Shown here: positions 39,001-52,462 of the stretch, one piece after another | Numbering within the stretch: the first letter of the stretch is position 1 | Layout: each line of letters starts with the position of its first letter | Assembly (NCBI GenBank): GCA_028023455.1 | Contig: JAQFVV010006309.1 | Location: 2,581,482-2,645,481, forward strand | Source of the DNA: Epiperipatus broadwayi | Lineage: Eukaryota; Onychophora; Udeonychophora; Euonychophora; Peripatidae | Reading direction: 5' to 3' | DNA: 64,000 nt | Notes under the pieces: model-generated | Database searches by the model: none | The model's input: the letters and a program-made list of their open reading frames with translations, nothing else | Told to the model about the DNA's origin: nothing | Made by a program: the position numbers and the translations under genes

Positions 39001-39458
39001 AATAATCCATGAAATATTTTATTCAACATATATGTAAATACACAATAAATAGAATTTAATCTAAAACAATGGATCAAGAATAAAATGAAACCATTTATTC
39101 TTGGAGCCTTTGATGTTTGGAAGCACACCTTTGCCAACATTGATGGAAATTTAGCATGAATAAGTTAGGGGAAATGTAGCATCATCTATGCTAATATCAT
39201 GTTTACACATCTGTTTGATTATTAAAACAAGATTATTAAAAGAGATATTTTCTCCATCATTGTATATTTAATTTATTAGTCTAATAATTATTAATATCTT
39301 GTTTCTTCTAACTGATATTGTTGGCAAAAGTTAGCCTATAATCATTAAAAACTCGAGTATTAAGTATATGCCTTTTATTATTAGGCCTTTTCCTCAATAT
39401 ATAAAATGTTATTTGTCTACAACATGAGAGAGATTTGGTTTATCCTTTTAATTTCATC

Positions 39459-39897
39459 ATTAAAAACCAATCAACTTTTAGACAATCCCAATATCAATAA
39501 CAATCAACAATTTCAAACTGTTGTCAAGGCAACCTCCTTTTAATAAGTTAGGAGGAATTCCAACTTTATTAATCTAATATGCTTATAGAGACATTAAAGA
39601 CTTCTTCTTGACCATAGAGATTGAAATTATTAATACAAAGAAGTTTGAATAACTCTTTAAACAGGAAAATATTACCTGTTTTGAATGCAGACTAATAAAT
39701 AAATAGTCACATTATAACATTACAAACTGCAATTATAAATTTCAAATTGCACCCAAAATATTATGTAAATAACAAGTGTAGCAGTGCTCAAGGCAAATGG
39801 ATTTATAAGTAATTATTAAAAACCAATCAACACTTGGATAATCCCAATATCAATAACAATCAACAATTTCCAATTGTTATCAAGGCAACCTGCTTTT
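39459..39897. repeat. 83 bp direct repeats 356 bp apart
   Basis: 39459-39542 and 39815-39897 share about 88 percent identity (ATTAAAAACCAATCAAC..., CCCAATATCAATAACAATCA). The DNA between them is not obviously repetitive. They may be termini or members of a short dispersed repeat. Confidence 0.75.
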
Positions 39898-40220
39898 ACA
39901 ATAATTCATATACAATAGGCTATGCAAATTTAATGTTTACTTTTGAATGTTAAAACAAAAGAATTAAAAAGTGAGATTCTATTTTCATTCTTATGTATTT
40001 TAATAATTATTAACGCTGAATAATATTAATTTCATTTAGAATTTTCACCATGAAAAGCTCCATGAATAAGTGGATTCAGTCTATTCTTCACTCTATTGTT
40101 TAATTTACAGTGTGCTACTGATCTATAATTTGAGGGAGAATGTTTTTCTTCTGTTAATTATAGTTATAATATATATAATTTTAATTTGATATCTTTATTA
40201 CTATTAATCAATGAATTTGT

Positions 40221-40440
40221 ATCATCATCATCACTTTCAAGCATTATCGATCCACTGCAGGATGGTCTCTCCAAATCCATATTCTCTAATCACTAGCCTC
40301 TCTTTTCCACATCACACCAGCACACATTCTCATTTCAGCCACCCATTTCACATGTGGTCTGATTCTGTCTTTTAGAATCTCTTGGAATCCAGTTTAAGAT
40401 TTCAACTGTCCATTCTATTATCATTTCTTTTAGCAATATG
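40221..40440 (-). pseudogene. 3' end of an RTE-type LINE
   Basis: On the minus strand the last coding part of an RTE element can be read in broken frames (VAEMRMCAGVMWKREAS, GETILQWIDNA) and runs into a GATGATGATGAT tail, the same end as the copy at 34.2 kb. It is 5'-truncated at about 40440. Confidence 0.75.
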
Positions 40441-41968
40441 TTAGTATGCATATATATATATATAATTATTAAATATATATATAATAAAATTTATTTGCTC
40501 ACAAAAAATAATTTTGATACCATTAAAATAAGGAGATCCATAAAATCTTTTTGTTTTATGTATATCTCTGTACATAACACAGCATAAACTAGTTTTATCT
40601 ATAATGACAGCAGTTCAGATACATCTAATAAGCAATTACTATTAATAACTTGTTGTTATTACAATATATATGATTATCAATATTGTGTATAATTCTAAGT
40701 TTAAATACAAAAGTATACATTAGCAATGAATTGTTGAGCATACTATATTATGATTGATGCTCAGACAATAATTTCAATAATATTAAATGTAATTGTAATG
40801 CCAGTAAGTGATTATACTTGATTTGCATCCTTAAGTATGTCATACAATTATATGCTATTGATCTAATATATTTATTTTACAATTTGTAGAGTATTGTTGA
40901 ACTTTGAATTCATTATACAATTACAATGTGTTATAAACTAGTGTATCTATTAAACAGGTATTGTGTCTAATTATAATAATTGTTGTGTATCATGCTAATA
41001 TATTTATTACACAATGGTAATGTATTATTGAATCATTAAGTTTATTATATATTTGTAGGATACAACTGAGCTAGTATATTTAGTATATAATAGCAGTGTC
41101 CTATTGAATTAATTTATTTATCATTATCATTATAGTGTATTATAATTGTAGTGTACTGTTGAAGCAGTATTTGTAACATGCCAATATAATTTAAAATTGA
41201 ACAAGTGTGTTTATCATGCAATCACAGTTACTATTGAATCATTGTAGTTATCATATAAAAATAATATTTTATTGAACTTATATATTTTAGTTACAGTTAT
41301 TGTACAATTAGAGTGTGATATTGAAATAGCATTTTTAACTTGTTATAAATTAACAAGTCTTGGAATTTTAAAAGATGTGTATGAATCATGTTGTGGAGAT
41401 TAAAATATTTCTCTGTCACACTATGATAATGTTCAACTTCAAGTTGTGGAAAATTTAAAAACATGTTACATGCAAACAGAGGATTTGAAAGTTGAATGGT
41501 ATAGAGGGCATGGACTATGATCTTCACTGATTTTCTTTTGCAATGGCTGTAGATGCCTTGCATTATAGTAGTTTAATGATCATTTTACTATTTATTCTTT
41601 ATATTATGTAAATGTACATTCATATGTTATAAACACAAGTCAAATTTTTATAAAAGTTTAACAATTAATGAATTTAAAAATATTTATCTATAATATTAAA
41701 AATTAATACATAAATATTATGAGATTATTTGATATGTAATTCTTTATAAAAGATAATCTACTTCAAGTGAAGTTCAATGCAAGTTAGCCACATTTAATTC
41801 AAAATTATTGGCTATCAAGCCTTTCTGAATTAAGAATTTTTCTGGATAATTGATAGTCACTTAAAAATAATAGTAATGATTAACTGTAATTCAAATCTAT
41901 TTCTGCACATTATAACAGTATTAATTATAAAAAAATAAAATGGTAATTTATTTTTAAAATGTTTGTTA

Positions 41969-42136
<168 letters not shown>

Positions 42137-43676
42137 GGTGATGATAATGATGTTTTAATACTATTTTTTATTATCTATAAAGCTTACATGATGTCTACAT
42201 ACTTATGCCTTGGTTACAATAGCATGATAGATTTTGGAGTACATCAATATGAAAGTGTTAAATGTGGTTCTACATCATCAGTGAACCTATTAAATTACAT
42301 TGCTTTAGAAATTACTTATTCATTTTTGATTTGGTGCTTTGTTGGTGTCCCTCTTGCAATCTTTCATTAATATTCTGTTATCATCTTTATTTACTAGTCA
42401 TAAGTTTTATATATTTGTTCTGCTGTGTGAAAATCCATATTTTATATTGTCCTTTTAGGTTTTGTTTTAATAGTCTGTGCTTATATAATGGCTAGCCTTG
42501 CATGCTCCTATAAATTGGCTTGTAATTTTAATAGTGACTAGGTTGCTGTATAGATATCTAAATCCACAATATTTTTATCTCTGCTTTTTATTTGTTGCAG
42601 CTTGTTGGATAATGTTGTCAGATGTCTTATGGTGTTATTTCCAAAGCTGAAAATATATGTGCACCAATATGCATAAAGCCCAAATATTGCTGCTTTTGTT
42701 GTAGGGTTTACCTTCTTGTGTGTAAAATCTGTTAGCTGCTGTATGGATTGTCTTGTTCTGTATAGATTTAGCATATTGTTTGGTGTAGTATTTAGTGCTG
42801 CACCATTGTAAAATATCTGTTGTGTTTTTTCAGCAGCTTGGCACAGGTTGCAAAATGGCTCTATTGATCTATAAAGATGACAGTATCATAAGAAATAGGA
42901 TGTCAGTAGTACAAACAGGTTTATCATGATCAAGAAGTCTATGAACTTCAGTTCTATTGCTGTTTTTTATTTACTCCCAGCATTGGGCTAATGATTGTTT
43001 GTGACTCAGTTGATCAACCTGTATGTCTACCAGTATATGTAATTGCTGCCAAATGTAAGTGTTATTCCAGCATTGATTTGTGCTGCATGTGCTTGTGACT
43101 CTAGATATCCATATGTGGTGGGTGGACAATCTGTAGGAATTATATCAAGGAGGCTTTGTAGATGCTGAAGCTGTGCAGTTATCTTTGCCAATAGATAACA
43201 TTGTTTACTGTATATGGAACACATGTATTGTGTGTAGCCCCAGACCATTTTGTATAGTTGAATTGTTTGATTTATATGGCTAGTTTTCCTATCCCATAGT
43301 AGTTTTCTACAGACTGATGATATGACCACTGTAATTTTTTTTGTAAAGTTGACAATTCTTGATGTTATGAGTATGTTAAATAGGTGCACTTTTGAATATA
43401 GACATAAGTATGCATTTGATAAAGATATGGTTATGTTCATTGCATTCTGTTTGAGATTTGAGATTACTTTGCAGTGTTTGTCTCATTCCATGTGCACCCA
43501 GGTAAAATGGGAATCCAAGAAATGCAGTAGGTTTTTCTTGGTATAGTTGTGTGTAAGGTTTCTTAGTATAAATGAACCATGCTGATGTTTTGGCTAGGCT
43601 GAATTGGAGTTTGTGTTTCTGTGTAATTCTGTAATATTCTTTCTAATACTGGAATTTTTTTCTGTGATGTTAGAAA

Positions 43677-43810
43677 CACTGTCACATCATCCATGTATGC
43701 AATACATGAAATACATTGAGCTGTTTCACCACAATGCTAGAATCACTGTCACATAATCCTTGTATGCAATACATCAAATATGTTGAGCTGTTCGAGGTAT
43801 TAATATTTCT
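43677..43810 (-). repeat. 67 bp tandem duplication in the LINE catalytic box
   Basis: The segment 43677-43743 is repeated at 43744-43810 with a handful of differences. On the minus strand both copies encode the metal-binding box: AYKDYVTV in the first copy read and AYMDDVTV in the second. As 67 is not a multiple of three, the duplication also shifts the frame. Confidence 0.8.
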
Positions 43811-46481
43811 GGCAACCCATTTTCAATCTCTTTTAAGAATGGATTTATATATAGGATAAATGGCAGTTCTCTGAGTGGGGATCCTTGTGAAAATGATTGT
43901 CTGGAAGTAAACACTGTTGTGGTTCTCCCAACTAAGCACGAGGTTATTTCTTGGTTAAGTAAGGTTTGCAATGATGTATAATAGGGTGAGTGTAATTGAT
44001 ATATTCACAAGCATGTCCATTAAGACATCTATTGCAACAGAATCAAATGCTTCCTGCATATCCAATTGAATTGCAATTAGTGTGTATTTTTTAATTTTTT
44101 GCTCTGCATTTTTTATCATTTTGAATACAAGTGCAACTTGTGTGGTGGCGGATCTATTCTTTGCATACTGCAGGTTTGATATCAGGGGCAGTATCTATGT
44201 TTCTATTTTTATCTTTGACTACTTTTTCCAATAATCTGATTTCCAATAGACCTATGAAGATGGATTGGAGATTATTGAGATCCTGAATTGGCTGCTGTTT
44301 TTTTGTTAAATAGGATTATTGCTATTGGATATAGTCCTCTAGTCCTGTATATTTTTTGTGATGGGAAGTTTGCATGGTTGCAAAGATACTCTGTGTTAAA
44401 TTGACTCAAATGTGAAAGGACAAATGTTGGTATGCCATTGATTCCAGGGTGGCAAGTATTGGGAATTTTTTTAAGCTTTTCAACAAATTTTTGGATCTGA
44501 AAGAACTATCTGTTTCAGGTATTTTGAACTGATAGGTGGTTGGTGTGCATTGTTTATATGTTAGGAGATTTTGCTTAAAATGTTGGTATATGGGGTCCAA
44601 CATGTTATTATGCCCTGTGTAGATGATGCTGCTTATCTCAATTGCCATGAGCCCTTTTCTTGTTAATGAAGATATCACAGTGCCCATCATATATATCCAT
44701 GTGTCCATGTTTGTTGTTGTGTGAGGCATATTGTTTTTTTGTGGCAATGTATTCTTTTAATTATTGTGGTATTGCTTTGTTATTTTTTATATATTGGTGG
44801 GTGTTGTGTATGGGTCTGGTGATGATGATTCTCTTGTGGAGATTGTCTACTAGTGCTATAAATTGAGAGGGTGAGGAGGAGTACCTTGTTATGTGATGTA
44901 TATTGAAGGATAGTATGTTGATGAATGACTGATATTTTTGAATTGGATCTTGTGGGATATTGTTAATATTGTTTAACATGATGTAAGTTTTTGAAAATAG
45001 GAATTTGGTAGTGATTGGTGGAAGTAGGAATCTGTTTTTTCTAGATGAATAAATGTTACCTGGAGCTCTGAGACATTTATTGCAATAGTTTGTGCAACAT
45101 GATCTAACAATGGGCATGGATGAATTGGAAATTGATTGGGTGATGAAGCATTGGTATGTAATAGCTAAGATCATGAGTTTGGCATGCTGTCAATTGTAAA
45201 ATGACACTGAATTTGCTGTAACAAAGCTTTGAGTGCTCATGACTGGCAGGTTTAAATGATGTAACTATTTCATATTGAATTTTGTGCACCCTAAGTTGAA
45301 ATCACCCATTAATATTGTTGAGTTGTGGCTTGTTGTGATTTGAGAATTTATTGTGAGAATTATATGTGCTATTATGCTGAGACCTGGGGGTACATACACA
45401 AAAATAATGTTTGAGTGTGATAATTTGATGCTTGAATGTAGTGATTAGGAGATGTGAGTCAATGTAAGTATGTTGAAGGTTGAAAAGCTGCAATTTGAGG
45501 CTATGAGTTATGGCTGTGTCTTCTGAAGGTGATGATGTATCCCTGGAGTATGTGAAAAAACATTGGTTATTAGTATGTGGCTAAATTAATTAGTGATCCA
45601 TTGTAGACTTTTGTTTCTAGTAGTCCTAGTATTTGTGGTTTTATTATGCTAATCCATTTGTTAAGGTGTTATACTTTTTCTATTGAATTAATGCCTCTGA
45701 CATTGAGTCCAGCTATTTAAATTTTCATTAACTGTATAGCTGGAATTGATTTATATTTTCTGTTGTGGTTGCTTTGAAGATTTGCATTGTAAATTTCCAC
45801 TGACATGTTTTATTTCTGTTTTGTTTTGATCTGTTTTGTTTGCTTTTGTATCATTCTTCTGGATATTTTTTCTATTGAGTGTTTGTTGGTTTTGTGCCTC
45901 TTCAATTTGTGATGTTGTGGTTATTGTTTTCCAATAAATTTGTGATTTTTTCCATTGAACTTGAGTCTTCATTTATATTATCGATGATTAGTGAATTGGG
46001 GTTATCATAATCTGTCTTCACTTTTTGCTAGCTTCTTTCTGGTAGACCTCCTGTGCTTTCTCTTGCTTTTTTGTTGGATTGGATTTGTCAATTGTAGTAT
46101 TATGATAAGGCTATTTGGTCATAGCACTGTCGCCATAATTTCTATGGCTGTCTTATTAATAATAGTATGTTGTGTGTTTCTATCTGTTCCACAGTCAAAT
46201 TCTGGCATGTATACATTTGTTTTACTTGTTGACTTATTTTTGTCTGGCTTCCATTTTCTCTTTGATCATGTTCCTTGGTTTGGAGTTTTGTTATTTTTTC
46301 TGTGAACAAATCTATAAGGTCTACACTTTATTGTTGTTAGTATTTCTTTATGTGATTTGTGGACTGCTATCCTTGGCAATAGCTATTTCTTTTCTGTTTC
46401 TTTTTCCGTTTATGTGGTAGTGTTGAAATTTTGTTTTTTTTGTATGTGTGGATTTTGATTTTTGGTTTTCTGGTGGATTAG

Positions 46482-46523
46482 GCATTGTGCAATAACATGT
46501 CCCTTTTGTTTACATGAGTAACA
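46482..46523 (-). other. CCHC zinc knuckle of LINE ORF1
   Basis: CYSCKQKGHVIAQC fits C-X2-C-X4-H-X4-C exactly. Such knuckles bind RNA in the gag-like ORF1 of I- and Jockey-group LINEs and set this element apart from the RTE copies, which lack them. Confidence 0.85.
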
Positions 46524-47603
46524 CTGTGGTTTTATACCTCTAATATATTGACTGAGCATTGCTTCCTGATTCAGGATGTGTGTTGGGTATATTATCTGGA
46601 TCAGTATCTGAATGTAGTTTTATTCTGAACTTGCACAATTGGTATTGGTGTGTCTTTCTGGCATGTTGTTTTGAACATAATGATCTTGCCAAAGAGTTCC
46701 ATCATTATTTGGAAGTCTTGCTCTCTGTATGCCAAGTAGGTGTTCTTAATTATTCCTGAAATTGTATTGTGATAATTCTGGTCTATAGTGATCAGTGCAA
46801 AGTTACCCAATGATTTGACTTGTCTTTGGGATCTCTCCCTTTGCATTTCATAAAATTTCCAGAATTAGGTATCAATCATGGGATACTCTGCAATCTGTAG
46901 TATGGTATCCCACAATCCATTTACTGTTATTGCCTCATACAACAACTTTTTAGAAATTTTTATAGTGAGATGTTGCTATCTGTTGCTGACAATACAATGG
47001 ACTTGGATAAAAAATAATCTCTGGAATATTGCAAAGAGGTGCTGTGATATTGATTTATTAATTAATTCGGTTATAATCTTCACTTTTTCTTCATTCCAGA
47101 CAATTTCTGGTGAATTTTGACTTTTTGTTTTTCATTTTCTAAGTTATATATGTCACTATCTGTTGTTTTCTATATCTAGAAATAATCTTTTGAAAAGTAA
47201 TTGCATTGCTTTTTTTATTTCTTTGCCAATATCTGAATTAAATTGACTTTGTTTTTTTGTTAGGATAAATAAATTCTTTTTTTTCTTCTTTTCCCCTGAC
47301 CATGTCTGCAAATGTTGGCTTGTTTTTTTTTTTTTTTTATGACTTTCATTGATGTTTTTGCCACTGTTAATTAGGTCATGTAACTTTTGAATGTTAATTT
47401 GTTAATGTTGGTTTCAATTTCAAAATTATCAATTGAATTCTTTTTACTTTGTGTCTTAATTGATATCAATTAAATTAATATTAGAATTTTTGATTTTATG
47501 TATATTTTTCACTATTTTTATGATAGTTTTTATTAGCTTTTTAATAGTTTAAAAGTGGAGCATTTTTACCTGATCTGTGCTGTCCAAAACCTAAAGCTCC
47601 CTC

Positions 47604-47768
<165 letters not shown>

Positions 47769-48631
47769 AGGTTATTGAAGAAAACTTGTTTAGCTTCAGG
47801 AGGATTGTAAATTATAGTAACTGATAGTTACTTGGCAACATCAAAAGCTAAAGTTATCTCTGCTTAAATGGTTATAAATATTTTTAATTTTCATTCTTTA
47901 TTAAATTAAAAATCCATAAATTAAATCTAATTCAACATATATGGATAACTATATTCCATTAAGCACTTGACTTGTATGTGTTTAAGATTAGAATATAAAT
48001 GACTCTATCACTTAAAATCATTAACATATTTGCTTGAGATAAATTCCTAATACACATTATCTATTACAAAAAGGGAACTTAATTACAGCTTTAATTAGTA
48101 GGCTTAGTATTTAAATATTAACGTTTAGCATTAATTAAAAATTGCCAAAGCACATAACTAATATATACAATTTTTTTTAATATGTTCAATATCTTTGCAG
48201 TTAAATTTAAATATATCGGTTTATTTGTATAAAGTTTAATAAATCATGAGTACATACTAGTTAAGAATTAATGATCAATCGTTTTAAAACCTCAAAGAGT
48301 TTCAATAATAAAAAAGATTTATGGCTATTATACATATTATTCATAATTACTCTTTTATCACTATATTCATTTTTTTATCTTTAAGTATCATATTTGGGTT
48401 AAGCTAGTAACCATTTCTCTATAATAATTGGGATGGAACTCTGATCTTTTATAATTTTGCCCTTTCATACCTTGTTTATTATCTTAACGTTTTCTCTATA
48501 TTCGTTTAAGAGTAATTGCTAATAATAATTATGGTAAAACATTTTAATTAAATTTTATTTATTGCAAGTAATATGTTAAGGCAGAATTTTTAAATAGTTT
48601 ATTATTAATGAAACGCTTATCATATAAATAC

Positions 48632-48690
48632 CGTCAAAGAATGGCCAGCTGAAGTTCCAGTCATTTGACAAAACAGATGTTCCTGTTATT
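48632..48690 (-). CDS. internal exon, minus-strand gene (transporter-like?)
   Basis: On the minus strand a strong pyrimidine tract (TTTATTTTTGCATTTTCAG then CTGAG) precedes a 59 bp exon that ends GACG before GTATTTATAT. The exon reads ITGTSVLSNDWNFSWPFFD in its only open frame. An AG five bases upstream would give a 64 bp version, but only the 48690 start joins in frame to the AG left over from the exon at 50181-50301. The peptide is aromatic-rich and could be a membrane segment followed by a Pro-Phe turn. Family assignment is uncertain. Confidence 0.55.
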
Positions 48691-50180
48691 CTCAGCTGAA
48701 AATGCAAAAATAAATCTAAATCATGACGTTTACTGAAATATCATAAAAGAATCTGTAGAGATTTTAATCATGTGATAGATTTATTAATAGCTTAATGTGC
48801 TTGAATTTTGTTACATTACTTGTAGATTCAACAGTCTTTGATGATTTGTGTTGGTTCATATTTTTATAGATCTATTTAATTTTATTTATGAAATACATGA
48901 GTGCAGTTACATGGGTTGTCCTAATCCTATTTCCGGATTCCAGTCCTGTCTAAAAAGATCAAATCCAACTGGCTCTATTGATAGATGTAAAAAAGAAATT
49001 TATTTGAAATTTTATAAAAGTTAAATTGTGTATGCAATAAATCTTTTATTGTAGATTCTTGATTAAAGTAGATTAATGGATATCAAGAATCATGCAGTTT
49101 ATGCCTTGAATATTTAAGTAAATTGACTACTAAACAAAGTCAAAAAATATATTCAATTTGTAAAAGTATAATAATATGTCTAAACTTGCATCTGTTTAAG
49201 TTATTGAAATCATAGAGTGAAACATACCTATACAGATGAGTGGCTGCAGATTTTTGTTTTTCTCTCTCTAAAATATTATTTTTCACAACTCATGTACTTT
49301 GCAGTACAAATATGTTTGAATCACACCAATTTAAAGGTATTGTCTGTCAAATTTGGAGATACTGCAGTTATGGCAAATAACACTTCAAATATTTTTAAAA
49401 ACATCTCCCAAATGTGTACAGTTAATATTAAACAGAGAACCATAAGCATTCATTAAATATTATACATTTACAGATGTTATGAATTTTTTTTAAAAAAAAT
49501 CTTTATAATATTTTTCACATGGCATGAAAAATGTTTTTTAAATCAATAATTTTTTTATCTTATATATTGGTTTCATTTAACTTGTAATTTTTTTAAAATT
49601 ATTCTAATTTTTATTTTAAAAAAATGAAATATCTCATTTTTGTAATACTAAAGAAGATGACCGAGTTTTGTAATTAGTTTTATCAATAAATGAAAATAAA
49701 ATTTTGAAGCTAACTCATATATATATAACCCTGTTAGTTAGATATATGTTTTAAAGCATTATTTTTTTATAAGATTATAGTAAGTGAATTTCTTCATCTA
49801 TACTATTATAACAAAAATCTTTAAATATATGTTTCAATAGTATCAGTTAACCTTTTCACTTGCAAGCAGTCATATTGAATATTTAAAAAATTATGCTAAG
49901 CAACAAATTTTATCATAACTTTTAAGTTTTATTAATAAAAAAATGACATAATATATATTGTTTTAAAAATCAAACACCAAAGAATGTAATTGGACTGAAA
50001 AAAATAGAGTCATTGATATTCAAAGTAATAAAATAAAAGTTAATATTTTTAATAATTATTTTCATATAATTTCATAAATTCTAAATTATCATGCATACAA
50101 CTTAAAATTATATTTCTGTTAATAGGTTAGTTGGATTAATCATAAAATTTCTAAAAAAAATAGTATATAATAACACTTAC

Positions 50181-50301
50181 CTAAGATAATCCATCACTTG
50201 AAATCTTTGTAGAATAAAGACATTAGTATCTTTCATTTTTCCCTTCAAAATGTATTTCCATATAGGGGTTTGCAATGTATATGTCATTCCTAAAAGCATC
50301 C
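50181..50301 (-). CDS. internal exon, minus-strand gene (MFS-like membrane segment)
   Basis: A 121 bp exon between acceptor CTTCTTGTTATTAAG and the consensus donor CTTAG/GTAAGTG. Two frames hit stops; the third is open throughout, with 2 bases, 39 codons and 2 bases left over. It reads MLLGMTYTLQTPIWKYILKG and continues to FQVMDYL. The pattern GM-x-Y-(x3)-T-P-(I/L)-(W/F) followed by K-rich residues is like the helix-loop region of major facilitator proteins such as SLC18B1, where S-P-L/I-F/W-G precedes a cytoplasmic basic loop; that is inference. It joins in frame with the 34 bp exon upstream. Confidence 0.65.
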
Positions 50302-50855
50302 CTTAATAACAAGAAGTTAATATTGATAAATAATTAGTATATTTGAATATTATAATAAAGAACTTCAATACAGTTTGTAATTTATTAAAAAATACTACTA
50401 AAATAGTCACTATATGCAAAATAAAATAATAAAATAAAAAGTGAATGAAATTCTAAATTTATTATAGAGTTAAGCCTGAGGTACACAAGTTAATAGTTTA
50501 GAGTCAATGCAATGTAGTATTATTATTTATCCTATCATTATAGGTTTTGATGGATCATATTGCTTCATGCTATTATGACCATAAATTTAGTAATATCTTC
50601 ATAAACTGCCAATTCTCTTTGCATTTGATATGCAGCTTTGAAATTTACATTGCATTAGTGTATAATCGACCTAAGTTTATATACTGTCAAAATCTTTACT
50701 TTTAGCATTTGAGTATTTTTATTATTATTAAAATGACAAAACATTATAGAAAAATCTAAATTGGGTCATAATATTTGCAAAATATGTTTATAATATGTAT
50801 AATAATAATTAAAAATAAAATAATAATTTAAAAATATAGAAAAATAAATACTTAC

Positions 50856-50889
50856 CATTAGGTGCCATAACATTGTCTTCAAAATACAT
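50856..50889 (-). CDS. 34 bp micro-exon, minus-strand gene
   Basis: Acceptor AATACAACTTTTTACAG and donor AATG/GTAAGTAT are both near consensus. The exon reads MYFEDNVMAPN plus one base. That extra G joins with GG at the start of the exon at 50301-50181 to make a Gly codon and keeps the only open frame there. Two independent good splice borders plus phase agreement make this a convincing exon despite its size. Confidence 0.65.
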
Positions 50890-52209
50890 CTGTAAAAAGT
50901 TGTATTTTCACCTATGTATTTTTTACATTGAATGCTTTTTCAGTAACTATCAAAAAAATGAGAGAAAGACAAAAAAATTCAATCTACTTGATCACAAAAA
51001 TTATCATAAAATTTTTATTTTTTATCGTAGAAAAATAAAATTTAACTTTCTGGAAACTAGAGGCAAAGATGAAAATGAAGTTGTAAAAAGTGCATGCATA
51101 GCCTGCATAGATTTTTGTTAATATTAATCTGATATGTTTATAATTTGAAAATTATTGTCCACATTATGCAGGCGTAAAAATGAAATTGTTAAAATAATTC
51201 AGTTAACCTAATTAGTTACCAGTTATTTGAAATGTTATCTTAGATTGTTTAATATATTAAACTAAAAAAGAGTTAATTTGGAGCTTAATATGTTTCAAAT
51301 AGATATAATAGTTGTTTTATGCTGTCTGAAATGATTAGTTAACTTTGTTAGAATTTTTAGTTCTTGACTTTTAAAATAAATAATTTTAAAAATAATTGTT
51401 ACGATTTTTTAAATATCATTTTATATGAAAATATTTAAAATTAGAATTTTAAAATAGTAAATATAAATGACTGAGATTAGTGCTAATTTTTAATTGATAT
51501 TAAATGTCTGTCAATAACTAATTTATTTTCATTAAATTAAAAATGGTTTTATTTAAGGTGCATGTATGTGTATGAGTGCTTGGATCATGCATCTGAAGAT
51601 TGAAAGTTATAAAAATTTATTAAAAATAAGTATATTTTAAAATTGGAAGCATCTATTATAATGTTAAAAGCTTTTAATCAGAATAAAGTAAAAAAAGAGT
51701 TAAATAAATTGAAAAAAGTATAATTAATAAAATGAATGTTAAATTTAAAAATCAGTTAATTTTATTAAATAATTGATTTCAATGACAAAAATTTTGTTTG
51801 GCTGAGTGAGGTAAAGCTCTAAACTTTTGATTGGTCAATTACAGAATCAGCAGTAAATATACATTCATTTTTTAATATTATATTCATTTTAGTTTCATTT
51901 GTAAAAAGTATATCAATAATTTGTCAGGTTATGAAAGTGAACAAAAGTTTTTTCAAAAATAAATTTTTATTTATAATTATAAAAATATTTGATAGTGGTG
52001 AATTTAAAAAGAACATTTCTAACAAATTGAAAAGTGTTGCTGATATCACTGATTTCTTTTTCAATTTTAGGTTGTGCAAAAGTAAATAATTTTTACTAAA
52101 ATCTTAACTATTTTTCTAAAATAATTTTATTTTTAGAATATTTTATCAAAATAATTTATAATATGGCAAAAAATACTTTTAAAATGGTCTAAAACATTCA
52201 TTTATCATT

Positions 52210-52345
52210 TTCAAAATTAAACAAAGAAGTTGGAGTGGTGAAAATTATAGCCAAGTGGTCTTCTTTGTCCAATATGGGCAACAACCAATCAGCACCAAGA
52301 AAAGGACCACCTTCTTCCATTGTTAAAACTAAAATTTGAATATTA
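52210..52345. other. coding-like island, strand undecided
   Basis: A GC-richer patch is open on both strands. Plus: MGNNQSAPRKGPPSSI with a strong start context (AAT ATG G), which looks like an N-myristoylated start but has no good donor. Minus: MEEGGPFLGADWLLPILDKE and on, with A at -3 and G at +4, preceded by the AG of TTCAAATTTTAG. The two readings are complements of each other, so at most one is real. Confidence 0.25.
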
Positions 52346-52414
52346 TTGATTTTTTACTTGTAAAATAATTCCAGAGAAGGCAGCATAGCTTTAAAATGAC
52401 CGTAAATTCTTTAC

Positions 52415-52462
52415 CATAGCATTACAAATGACGGTATTCGAGCAACTTGAAGCCATGATCAT
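52415..52462 (-). CDS. tentative 48 bp exon, minus-strand gene
   Basis: On the minus strand, a pyrimidine-rich run (GTTTTTTACCCCTTTCC) and then CTGATTATAG precede a 48 bp, phase 0 frame, MIMASSCSNTVICNAM, which ends at donor ATG/GTAAAG. The small-residue run resembles a packed transmembrane helix, which would fit a transporter. The same DNA also has an open plus-strand frame bounded by AG and GT, so strand and reality are both uncertain. Confidence 0.28.

Larger units (their letters stand above)
42137..47603 (-). pseudogene. near full-length APE-type LINE (I/Jockey-like), decayed
   Basis: The element reads on the minus strand in many broken frames. First comes a gag-like ORF1 (about 47300-45750) with a perfect CCHC knuckle, CYSCKQKGHVIAQC (46523-46482). 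The endonuclease follows (PQILGLLETKV near 45610; ILMGDFNLG near 45300). Reverse transcriptase shows PGINGIPTFVL (about 44430), LDMQEAFDSVAIDVLM (about 44050), QGSPL...PFILYINPFL (about 43870) and AYMDDVTV (about 43690). A C-terminal Cys-rich segment, EPFCNLCQAAEKTQQ, lies near 42850 and the coding part ends at about 42538. Frameshifts and a 67 bp duplication in the catalytic box make it inactive. Both ends touch (TTA)n arrays. Confidence 0.85.

Noticed and set aside
45991-46759. Hydrophobic plus-strand frames resembling membrane proteins
   Set aside because: They are antisense shadows of the minus-strand LINE ORF1, which contains the CCHC knuckle; T-rich antisense codons give Phe/Leu/Val-rich frames.
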